From assembly GCA_011192005.1 (NCBI GenBank), contig DUFB01000049.1, positions 1 to 32,054 on the forward strand: DNA of 32,054 nt, given 5' to 3'. This document shows, in pieces, positions 26,072 through 32,054 of this stretch. The stretch comes from Dehalococcoidia bacterium. GTDB taxonomy: Bacteria; Chloroflexota; Dehalococcoidia; Dehalococcoidales; RBG-16-60-22. The position numbers and the translations under genes were made by a program. Below the pieces are notes generated by a model. That model did not search any database and had not been told where the DNA came from. It saw only the letters and a list, made by a program, of their open reading frames with translations. Within the stretch, counting starts at the first letter, position 1; every line of letters begins with the position of its first letter.

Positions 26072-26788
26072 CTAGTCTTTCCTGGAGATTGACAGTTCTC
26101 CCGCCAGTGACTTGAAGGTCGCCCCCGATTCAACCATGGTCAGGGAGCGCGGTCGACTCCACCGGGAGTTATTTTTCGGTGTCTGGTATTTATCCATCTC
26201 TTCCAGTCGGCCCAGTTCCTTCAAACGGTCGTAGATAAGTTGCCAGCCACAGTCGCGCGTGCGGTCTACCTCGCACTTTCCGTCCTTGGCACCGCCGCAG
26301 GGACCGTTAAGCAGGCTCTTGGCGCAGAGTGTTACCGGGCAAAGGCCCCCGGTGTATTCCACGATGCATTCTCCGCATAATGAGCAGTATTCGGTAATGA
26401 AGTCGTCCGTTACCGTTTCTCCCCCGAAAATGGTATCGCACCCGGGATGCACCATGCCCCCCTCAGTGGCGTCCATGACGGTATGGATGCCCTGGCCGCA
26501 GGCCAGAATGAGGAAAGAATCGGCTTTCTCCGTCTCTGTCTGGTAGGTTTCGTTAAGCATCTTTTTCACAATCGCCAGCTTGCAAAGACTCACACCGCTG
26601 TCGGTGCAGGCCCACCCCGCCACCTCCACGCCCTTCTTTTTCAGGCGTTCCGCCATCTCCTCCGTCTCCGGTGCCCCGCCCGAGTGGCACTTGGCGGCAC
26701 AGTTACCGCACCCCACCACAAAAACCTTCTCCCCGGGCCGCAAATACCCTGTTATCTCATCGATTGGTTTTTGTATTGTTGCGTGCAC
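26072..26788 (-). CDS. metV: MetV-like iron-sulfur/zinc partner of MetF (MTHFR C-terminal domain protein)
   Basis: A 238-residue protein with many Cys: GCGNCAAKCHSGG near residue 25, then WACTDSGVSLC, and near the C-terminus CSLCGECI and GLCPVTLCAKSLLNGPCGG. This matches the MTHFR C-terminal / MetV family, which binds Fe-S and zinc and partners MetF in acetogens. The start is GTG at 26788, with GAGGAGG 7 bases upstream; the track's start 33 codons earlier lacks such a site and runs into a promoter region. It precedes metF in an operon, with a promoter about 90-120 bases upstream. Confidence 0.88.
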   Translation of the reverse strand: MHATIQKPIDEITGYLRPGEKVFVVGCGNCAAKCHSGGAPETEEMAERLKKKGVEVAGWACTDSGVSLCKLAIVKKMLNETYQTETEKADSFLILACGQGIHTVMDATEGGMVHPGCDTIFGGETVTDDFITEYCSLCGECIVEYTGGLCPVTLCAKSLLNGPCGGAKDGKCEVDRTRDCGWQLIYDRLKELGRLEEMDKYQTPKNNSRWSRPRSLTMVESGATFKSLAGELSISRKD

Positions 26789-26877
26789 GTATAGTCCTCC
26801 TCTTTTTCTTGTTTTTTGCCCACGGGAGGGCAATGCTGCTGGATTCGATAGGGGATACGGGACGTTTAATCCGATTA

Positions 26878-26907
26878 ATATTACCATAGGGGGGTATAGT
26901 ATATCAA
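26878..26907 (-). promoter_or_regulatory. metV-metF promoter
   Basis: On the minus strand TTGATA (26902-26907) and TAATAT (26878-26883) are 18 bases apart. The predicted start near 26871 gives a leader of about 80 bases before the metV GTG. Confidence 0.6.
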
Positions 26908-27140
26908 TATCGGAAAGAAAAAGAGGTTGGTAAGTCCTGAATCAGCTTGTCATCTAGAAGCAGCCCGATTATCTGATAACGGGCATACTTTTACCCGGGC
27001 AGGAGGATTTATCGGTTTGGTTCCATTCGCATGAAACGTTCGCTTTGTGACCCTGTCTCCCGTAATAGAGAGTCAGTACTTCTGGAGGGGCATACTGGCG
27101 TTTTCCGTCTGTAAGAAGTTGCCTGTTGGCGGAAGATAAC
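26908..27140. other. gene-free stretch between khpA and the metV promoter
   Basis: No convincing gene is seen. A hairpin GCCCG-12-CGGGC lies at about 26963-26988 without a U-tract, and a shorter CAGTA/TACTG hairpin near 27072-27108. A GCAGGAGG at about 26998 is not followed by a usable start codon. It may be the 3' untranslated region of rpsP-khpA. Confidence 0.35.
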
Positions 27141-27368
27141 CTACATTATTTCCAGTCTGACTCTGGTGGCGGCTTTCGCTGCTTTTACCCTGAGCAGAGT
27201 GCGCATGGCCTGGGCTATCTGGCCTTGCTTACCGATGATTCGCCCCTTGTCGTCGTCCGCAACGGTGAGTTTGAGTGTGATGCCGTCATCGTTTGTTTCC
27301 TCTTCGATGCTTACTGCGTCCGGATCATTGACGATCGACTTGGCGATATACTCCACTAGGTCTTTCAT
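27141..27368 (-). CDS. khpA: KhpA-type KH-domain RNA-binding protein
   Basis: A 75-residue single KH domain with the GxxG loop in GRIIGKQGQIAQAMRTLL and the N-terminus MKDLVEYIAKSIV. KhpA proteins bind RNA broadly, often with KhpB. It overlaps the rpsP stop by four bases (ATGA), so it is translationally coupled to rpsP, the common rpsP-khpA arrangement. AAGGAG precedes the ATG. The genes rimM and trmD, which often follow in other bacteria, are not here. Confidence 0.94.
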   Translation of the reverse strand: MKDLVEYIAKSIVNDPDAVSIEEETNDDGITLKLTVADDDKGRIIGKQGQIAQAMRTLLRVKAAKAATRVRLEIM

Positions 27369-27634
27369 CGTTTCTCCTTAACAAGTTTGAACTTCTCCAG
27401 AACACCTGCCTTGTCTAGCAGTCTGGCGGTAGTATTAGTTGGTTTAGCTCCTTGTTGCAGCCAGTGCAGCGCTTTCTCTTCTTTTATCACAATCGTTTCC
27501 GGTTCTGTTAACGGATCATAGTGCCCCACTATATCTATGAAAGCACCGTCTCGCGGTGCCCGGACATCTGCTACTACCAGTCTGTAACTGGGTTTCTTCT
27601 TTGCTCCGACGCGTCTCAGTCTGATTTTTAACAT
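27365..27634 (-). CDS. rpsP: 30S ribosomal protein S16
   Basis: S16 is a structural protein of the 30S subunit. The 89 residues show the typical N-terminus LKIRLRRVGAKKKPSYRLVVAD, the middle FIDIVGHYDPLTEP and the ALHWLQQGAKPTNTTARLL block. AAGGAG lies 4 bases before the ATG. It has a good promoter about 45 bases upstream and is cotranscribed with khpA. Confidence 0.97.
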   Translation of the reverse strand: MLKIRLRRVGAKKKPSYRLVVADVRAPRDGAFIDIVGHYDPLTEPETIVIKEEKALHWLQQGAKPTNTTARLLDKAGVLEKFKLVKEKR

Positions 27635-27676
27635 TTACTCCTTGCCACTTATGGTTTTATTTGATATACGTCACAT

Positions 27677-27705
27677 ATTATGCACCATTAACATTTGGCT
27701 GTCAA
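27677..27705 (-). promoter_or_regulatory. rpsP-khpA promoter
   Basis: On the minus strand TTGACA (27700-27705) and CATAAT (27677-27682) are 17 bases apart. Transcription should start near 27670, about 36 bases before the rpsP ATG. Confidence 0.75.
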
Positions 27706-27743
27706 TGGGGGAGAATTTAAACTTTTCTATCAGATGATATATA

Positions 27744-27772
27744 TTGATAAATTATTCTTGAATAGCTATACT
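27744..27772 (+). promoter_or_regulatory. orphan promoter, possibly for a small RNA
   Basis: TTGATA (27744-27749) and TATACT (27767-27772) are 17 bases apart. No gene starts in the next 230 bases except endonuclease V, which has its own promoter at 27976. A weak GCCGG/TCGGC stem followed by TTTT near 27862-27892 could end a transcript of about 110 bases. The rest of 27706-27975 shows nothing else. Confidence 0.45.
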
Positions 27773-27975
27773 GCATATACCTCCCGGAACCGATAATTTA
27801 AGGATGTCCATTTTTTCTTTTTGTTCAATTCTAGTCCTTGGGGTGTTAGATCTGACGTGCCGGACTCCGAGCATAATCCGTCGGCTTTTACCCAGGAAAC
27901 TTAACATAAACCTGAAGACGATTCAGAATTAATCAGTCCCTTTACACCGCTGAATTGTTTCCCGGGAACAATACC

Positions 27976-28005
27976 TTGCCTCGTGCGGGTTTATGCGTCT
28001 ATAAT
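27976..28005 (+). promoter_or_regulatory. endonuclease V promoter, leaderless
   Basis: TTGCCT (27976-27981) and a perfect TATAAT (28000-28005) are 18 bases apart. The predicted transcription start coincides with the A of the ATG at 28012. No Shine-Dalgarno site is possible. Confidence 0.75.
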
Positions 28006-28011
28006 CAAGAT

Positions 28012-28713
28012 ATGAATATAGTCAGGTTACATGACTGGCATGTAACCACCTCTCGAGCTATACAGATACAAACGGAGATGGCGGGTCAGGTATCGCGGAC
28101 TGGTGATGTGAATCCGGAACTCATAGCCGGGGTGGATATATCCGTGGACAGACTATCGGGTACGGGGACGGGAGCCGTGGTTGTCCTGAGCTACCCCGGA
28201 CTTGATATAGTTGAAGTGCAGGTCGTGACAGACCGGATAGAATTCCCTTACGTACCCGGCCTCCTGTCATTTCGGGAGGCGCCGCTGGTACTGGCTGCCT
28301 GTGAGAAGCTAGCGGTAAAACCTGACCTGTTCATCGTGGACGGGCAGGGGATAGCCCATCCTCGACGTATCGGACTTGCCTCTCACCTGGGGCTGTTTTG
28401 GGATAAACCTACCATCGGTTGCGCCAAGTCGCGATTATGCGGCACCCATGAACTGCCCGGTGATAACGCCAAAAGTTATACTCAGCTGATTGACAAAGAT
28501 GATGTAGTGGGGGCGGTACTGCGTACTAGGACGGGGGTAAAACCCGTATACGTGTCTATCGGTCACAAAATCGGTTTAGCTTCAGCGATTAACTGGGTGC
28601 TGGCCTGCTGTCGGGGTTATCGCCTCCCGGAACCAACACGTCTCGCCCATCAGGCAGCCGGAGGTAATCTGAAAGCGGGGTCGATAACTGCTTATTTTGA
28701 GATGTTAAAATAA
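28012..28713 (+). CDS. nfi: endonuclease V (deoxyinosine 3' endonuclease)
   Basis: Endonuclease V nicks DNA one base 3' of deoxyinosine to start repair of deaminated adenine. The catalytic residues are visible: Asp42 in GVDIS, Glu89 in FREA, Asp110 in VDGQG and Lys139 in GCAKS. The wedge motif FPYVPG and the C-terminal GH and GYRLPEPTR motifs are also present. The 233-residue length is typical. The track starts 19 codons upstream at 27955, but that start lies upstream of the -35/-10 promoter, so the ATG at 28012 is taken. prfB follows 23 bases later and may share this transcript. Confidence 0.94.
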   Translation: MNIVRLHDWHVTTSRAIQIQTEMAGQVSRTGDVNPELIAGVDISVDRLSGTGTGAVVVLSYPGLDIVEVQVVTDRIEFPYVPGLLSFREAPLVLAACEKLAVKPDLFIVDGQGIAHPRRIGLASHLGLFWDKPTIGCAKSRLCGTHELPGDNAKSYTQLIDKDDVVGAVLRTRTGVKPVYVSIGHKIGLASAINWVLACCRGYRLPEPTRLAHQAAGGNLKAGSITAYFEMLK

Positions 28714-28736
28714 AACATAAGCCGAAGCGAGGTTTT

Positions 28737-29835
28737 ATGCCAGAGCTAAAAGACAGGTTAGAAGAACTAAAAGGCCGGGTTTCCCAGGCTATGGAGCATC
28801 TTTGACATCGCTGGCCAGGAAAAAGAGATAACCGAGCTGGAAAAGCAGTCCATGCAACCGGATTTCTGGAATGACCAGGCTACTGCTCAGAGTGTTATGC
28901 GTCAGCTGGCCGAAAAATCCCGGGTAGTGCAGCGATGGCGTGAACTGGAAAGCAAGCTGGCTGATTTATATGAGTTGTCTGACGTAGTGGAAGAGGATGA
29001 AAAATTCCAGGTTGAAGTAGAAAAGGAAGTAGATAAGCTGGCCAATTCCCTGGATGATATGGAATTTGAGCTAGCGTTCAGCAGTGAATATGACGCCAGA
29101 AATGCCATTCTGGCAATCCACGCCGGGGCTGGCGGTACCGAATCACAGGACTGGGCGGAAATGTTGATGAGGATGTACCTGCGCTGGTCGGAGCGCCGCG
29201 GTTACCAGGCCGAGGTGCTGGATACTTCGCCGGGAGATGAAGCCGGTGTTAAAAGCACGGTAATCGCCATCAACGGTGAATACGCCGCCGGGTATCTGAA
29301 ATCGGAGCATGGTGTCCATCGGCTTGTCAGGCTTTCACCGTTTGATGCCGATCATGCGCGGCATACGTCTTTTGCTCTGGTGGAGGTAATGCCCGAAGCT
29401 GAGGATGATATCAATGTGCAGATAGAACCTGATGATATCAAGGTGGAGACATTTCGTTCCAGCGGTCCCGGTGGCCAGCATATGCAGAAGACAAGTAGCG
29501 CCGTCAGGATAACACATCTGCCCACGGGTACGATGGCCAGCTGCCAGAGTGAACGTTCCCAGTTTATGAACAAGGACATCGCTATGAAAATATTAAGGGC
29601 GCGCCTGCTGGAAATGGAACTGGAAAAAAGAGAAGAAGAAAGGGCTAAGCTAAAGGGGAGAAGAATTGACGCTGGTTGGGGTAATCAAATCAGAAGCTAT
29701 ATATTGCATCCCTACAAAATGGTAAAAGACCACCGTACGGGTTACGAAGCAAGTAATCCTGAAGAGGTGCTTGATGGGGATCTGGATGACTTCATTACCG
29801 CTTATCTCCGGTCTTTAATGGGGAAAGAAGAATGA
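28737..29835 (+). CDS. prfB: peptide chain release factor 2, made by programmed +1 frameshift
   Basis: RF2 terminates translation at UGA and UAA. The frame opens at ATG 28737 (PELKDRLEELKGRVSQ) with GAGG 4 bases upstream, and meets an in-frame TGA at codon 23 (28803). Slippage by one base at CTT-TGA-C joins it to the main frame at 28804 (DIAGQEKEITELEKQ), giving about 365 residues. The track lists only the part from 28852. The RF2 tripeptide SPF (RLSPFDADHARHTSF) and the GGQ motif (SSGPGGQHMQKT) are present. The gene's stop overlaps the start of the next gene. Confidence 0.96.
28793..28806 (+). promoter_or_regulatory. RF2 programmed frameshift signal
   Basis: GGAG lies three bases before CTT, followed by TGA C. 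This matches the known prfB autoregulatory signal (internal Shine-Dalgarno, slippery CUU, weak UGA-C stop). Low RF2 favours the shift and raises RF2 synthesis. Confidence 0.92.
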
Positions 29836-30947
29836 AACATAAAATAGGATTGTTGATAACCCTGGGTTTGATACTGGTAGTAGCATTATGGAATCCGTGC
29901 TTGGTCCAGGCTAGTAGCGAACTCAGCATTCTGGATTATTCGGCGGAGATAGATTTCCCCGTAAAGATTATTTTCGAAGTTTCTGCCCGGAGCGATGTGG
30001 ATATTGATGATATTCGTCTGCATTACAGGATTAACCGTACTGAACTTGCCCGGATAACAAGTGAGGTATATATTGAGTTTACACCATCGAAAACGGTATC
30101 CATCGATTGGGTATGGGATATGAGAAAAACGGGTGGATTACCACCTGGTTCCAGTCTGTATTACTGGTGGACGGTGACTGATGCCGACGGCGACAGCGTG
30201 CAGACCCCTCCGGTTGAAATGCTGGTATCCGATAAGCGTTATGATTGGCAGGAACTTACCGAAGGTGAGATAACCCTTTATTGGTATAAGGGTGATGATT
30301 CCTTTAGCGGTGAACTGATGGCTGCTGCCCAGGAAGCACTGGCACGTTTGTATGTGGAGACCGGAGCCGAACTGGAAAAGCCGGTGAGTATCTATATTTA
30401 TGCCAGTTCTGCAGACCTGCAGGGTTCGATGATTTTCCCCCAGGAGTGGACCGGTGGCGTTGCCTTTACACGGTACGGAATTATCACGATTGGTATCGGC
30501 ACGAGTTCCGGTGACATGGAATGGGGTAAGAGGGCGATTGCTCACGAACTTACTCATCTGGTCATTCACCAGATAACCCTGAATCCTTACAACGATTTAC
30601 CTGTCTGGCTAGATGAAGGCCTGGCCATGAATACCGAAGGTGAATTACTGTGGTATTTCATGGATGAACTCAATAAGGCCAGAGAAAACGGTACCTTTTT
30701 CTCGGTGCGCAGCCTGGCAAGTCCCTTTCCCACGGATACCAATGAAGCACTGCTCTCTTACGCCCAGAGTTATGAGCTGGTAAAATTTCTCATTGATGAG
30801 TACGGGCAGGAAAAGATGTTCGAGCTGCTCAGCACTTTCCGGGAAGGTGCTGGCTATGATGAAGCATTAAACAGGGTATACAACTTTGATATGGACGGGC
30901 TGGATGCCCGGTGGCGAGCCGCTTTCGAAGCTATGGTGATACTCTGA
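29832..30947 (+). CDS. secreted zinc metalloprotease-like protein (peptidase MA-like)
   Basis: A 371-residue protein with an N-terminal signal peptide (Lys-rich start, hydrophobic LLITLGLILVVAL, cleavage probably after VQA near residue 26). Next come a beta-rich region and a metalloprotease domain with AHELTHLVIH (HExxH at 238-242) and WLDEGLA, whose Glu262 fits the third zinc ligand of gluzincins. It is expected outside the cytoplasmic membrane. The substrate is unknown. The ATG overlaps the prfB stop (ATGA), so it is translationally coupled to release factor 2. Confidence 0.88.
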   Translation: MKHKIGLLITLGLILVVALWNPCLVQASSELSILDYSAEIDFPVKIIFEVSARSDVDIDDIRLHYRINRTELARITSEVYIEFTPSKTVSIDWVWDMRKTGGLPPGSSLYYWWTVTDADGDSVQTPPVEMLVSDKRYDWQELTEGEITLYWYKGDDSFSGELMAAAQEALARLYVETGAELEKPVSIYIYASSADLQGSMIFPQEWTGGVAFTRYGIITIGIGTSSGDMEWGKRAIAHELTHLVIHQITLNPYNDLPVWLDEGLAMNTEGELLWYFMDELNKARENGTFFSVRSLASPFPTDTNEALLSYAQSYELVKFLIDEYGQEKMFELLSTFREGAGYDEALNRVYNFDMDGLDARWRAAFEAMVIL

Positions 30948-30949
30948 TT

Positions 30950-31159
30950 TTAGTCGTGACGTTCGGTAATCAACTGCGGGCTGGCTTTTACCGCCGGCGT
31001 ATCCATCTCGGTGCCGTTCATGAATTTAATTTTCGGCATTTTCTGATACCAGGTAGCGCCGCATTGTATGCACTCGGCATAAACACCGTAGACATCACAT
31101 TCCAGTGAAACGTCACCCCCGCATCTTTTGCAGGCTTTTATTCTAACGAGACAGAGCAT
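30950..31159 (-). CDS. small zinc-ribbon protein
   Basis: A 69-residue protein with two CxxC pairs (C10/C13 and C30/C33) 16 residues apart, reading CKRCGG and CIQCGATWY, a likely rubredoxin-like or zinc-ribbon fold. No function is known. AAGGAG lies 4 bases before the ATG, which supports a real gene on the minus strand. It is convergent with the metalloprotease gene, with only two bases between the stops. Confidence 0.72.
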   Translation of the reverse strand: MLCLVRIKACKRCGGDVSLECDVYGVYAECIQCGATWYQKMPKIKFMNGTEMDTPAVKASPQLITERHD

Positions 31160-31342
31160 TTTTCTCCTTGCGCGTAATTCTAATGTTTATTCACAGGCCT
31201 CTATTTCCTGATGATAGATGTTGTGGTATCAGTTTAAAATCCTGTAAACCCTTATTCTAGCAATACTACACTCCCAAATATGATAATGGTTAATACCCAG
31301 TAATAAAGTAATATGGTCAAACAAAGGAAAACTGCCAGGTGG
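31160..31342. other. AT-rich intergenic stretch
   Basis: No gene or clear RNA is seen between the small zinc-ribbon gene and the radC promoter. TAGAAT boxes occur on the minus strand, but without convincing -35 partners. Confidence 0.3.
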
Positions 31343-31372
31343 TTGCCATATTCTTCGTATTGGTGTTAGACT
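31343..31372 (+). promoter_or_regulatory. radC promoter, near-leaderless
   Basis: TTGCCA (31343-31348) and TAGACT (31367-31372) are 18 bases apart. The predicted start is about 31379 and the radC ATG is at 31381. No ribosome-binding site is present. Confidence 0.5.
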
Positions 31373-31380
31373 AGGCTGAT

Positions 31381-32054
31381 ATGAGTACACCAGCGGACTC
31401 CAAGCCAGATGGGTTGACCATTCACGACCTTCCGGTTTCCGACAGGCCGAGAGAAAGATTACAGAGGTTAGGAGTCGAGGCTCTATCAGCCCAGGAAATT
31501 TTAGCGGTTATTTTGGGCAGGGGTATTTCCGGAGAATCGGTGATGGTCACCGCCCAGAGATTACTCAGCAAGTTTGGTGGTCTTAAAGGAATCTCTAATG
31601 CTTCTCTTGAAGAGCTTGCCAGCATCAGGGGAATAGGTATCGCCAAGGCGGTGCAGATAAAGGCGGCGGTTGAACTTGCCAACCGCGTGGATGGTTATTC
31701 AGAGACGGGGACCAGGCTTCTTATAAAAACCCCCGAGGATGTAGCTGCACTCGTAAAAGGCAGATTGAAAGAGAAAAAAAGGGAGTATTTCCTGGCGGTG
31801 TTACTCGATACGAGAAACCAGTTGATAAAAATTGCCGAGATATCTATCGGCAGTCTTGATACCAGTATTGTCCATCCCCGCGAAGTATTTAAGGAAGCGA
31901 TATCCGCCAGTGCCGCGGCAGTGATTTTGGTGCATAATCACCCATCTGGCGATACCGAGGCGTCGGAAGACGATATTCAGTTAACTAAACGACTGGCGGA
32001 AGCCGGTGAGATTGTCGGCATAGATGTTCTCGACCATGTTATCATCGGCGGCAA
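31381..32054 (+). CDS. radC: RadC/JAB-domain protein, C-terminus outside window
   Basis: The plus strand reads open from ATG 31381 to the window end (about 224 codons). The ORF track lacks it because it has no stop. The N-terminal part has the family segment LPVSDRPRERLQRLGVEALS and a helix-hairpin-helix LASIRGIGIAKAVQIKAAVEL. The C-terminal MPN/JAB domain has the metal motif HNHPSGDTEASEDD and the final DHVIIGG. RadC family members are putative JAMM metallo-hydrolases; the old DNA repair assignment is doubtful. Only the last few residues appear to be missing. Confidence 0.94.
   Translation, partial: MSTPADSKPDGLTIHDLPVSDRPRERLQRLGVEALSAQEILAVILGRGISGESVMVTAQRLLSKFGGLKGISNASLEELASIRGIGIAKAVQIKAAVELANRVDGYSETGTRLLIKTPEDVAALVKGRLKEKKREYFLAVLLDTRNQLIKIAEISIGSLDTSIVHPREVFKEAISASAAAVILVHNHPSGDTEASEDDIQLTKRLAEAGEIVGIDVLDHVIIGG

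Noticed and set aside
27030-27113. 27-codon ORF starting at ATG near 27031
   Set aside because: The only ribosome-binding-like site is more than 20 bases away and the peptide has no supporting feature.

Overview
The window looks like a chromosomal segment of an anaerobic Chloroflexota bacterium, most probably of Dehalococcoidia type. This is inferred from gene content and remembered gene order (pps, dgt, dnaG and rpoD close to the ATP synthase operon, plus a MetF/MetV pair), not from a database search. No tRNA, rRNA, CRISPR array, insertion sequence or prophage gene was seen.

Layout. 1-1894 (minus): a partial HD-domain protein, a tandem-duplicated cupin protein and a single-domain cupin relative. 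1978-4681 (plus): a strong promoter, a leader with a possible 20-residue peptide and two intrinsic terminators, then three overlapping genes (unknown protein, class I SAM methyltransferase, rsgA). 4688-6757 (plus): ffh from an apparently leaderless promoter, followed by an unrecognised Cys-containing protein. 6909-8901 (minus): a TetR regulator and the MFS exporter it probably controls, with an operator inside the promoter. 8934-16116 (minus): pps, a RidA-family protein, dgt, dnaG and rpoD, ending in a strong terminator. 16425-17852 (plus): a bifunctional nuclease (DUF151), a small zinc-ribbon-like protein and a small repeat protein.

17875-25103 (plus) is a complete F1Fo ATP synthase operon: atpZ/I-like, atpB, atpE, an unannotated 36-residue membrane microprotein, atpF, atpH, atpA, atpG, atpD, atpC. 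25155-26788 (minus) carries metV and metF for the methyl branch of the Wood-Ljungdahl pathway. 27141-27634 (minus) is rpsP-khpA. 28012-30947 (plus) carries endonuclease V, prfB with its programmed +1 frameshift, and a secreted HExxH metalloprotease. A small zinc-ribbon protein (minus) and the start of radC (plus) close the window.

Most genes are housekeeping. The points most worth a second look are the microprotein between atpE and atpF, the two-terminator leader upstream of the unknown/methyltransferase/rsgA cluster, an orphan promoter near 27750 that may drive a small RNA, and a recurring leaderless arrangement (ffh, endonuclease V, radC, perhaps dnaG) in which the -10 box lies 5 to 9 bases before the start codon. 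Several ORF-track starts were moved inward because a Shine-Dalgarno site or promoter makes the longer start unlikely (single-domain cupin, tetR, atpZ/I, atpF, atpC, metV, endonuclease V).
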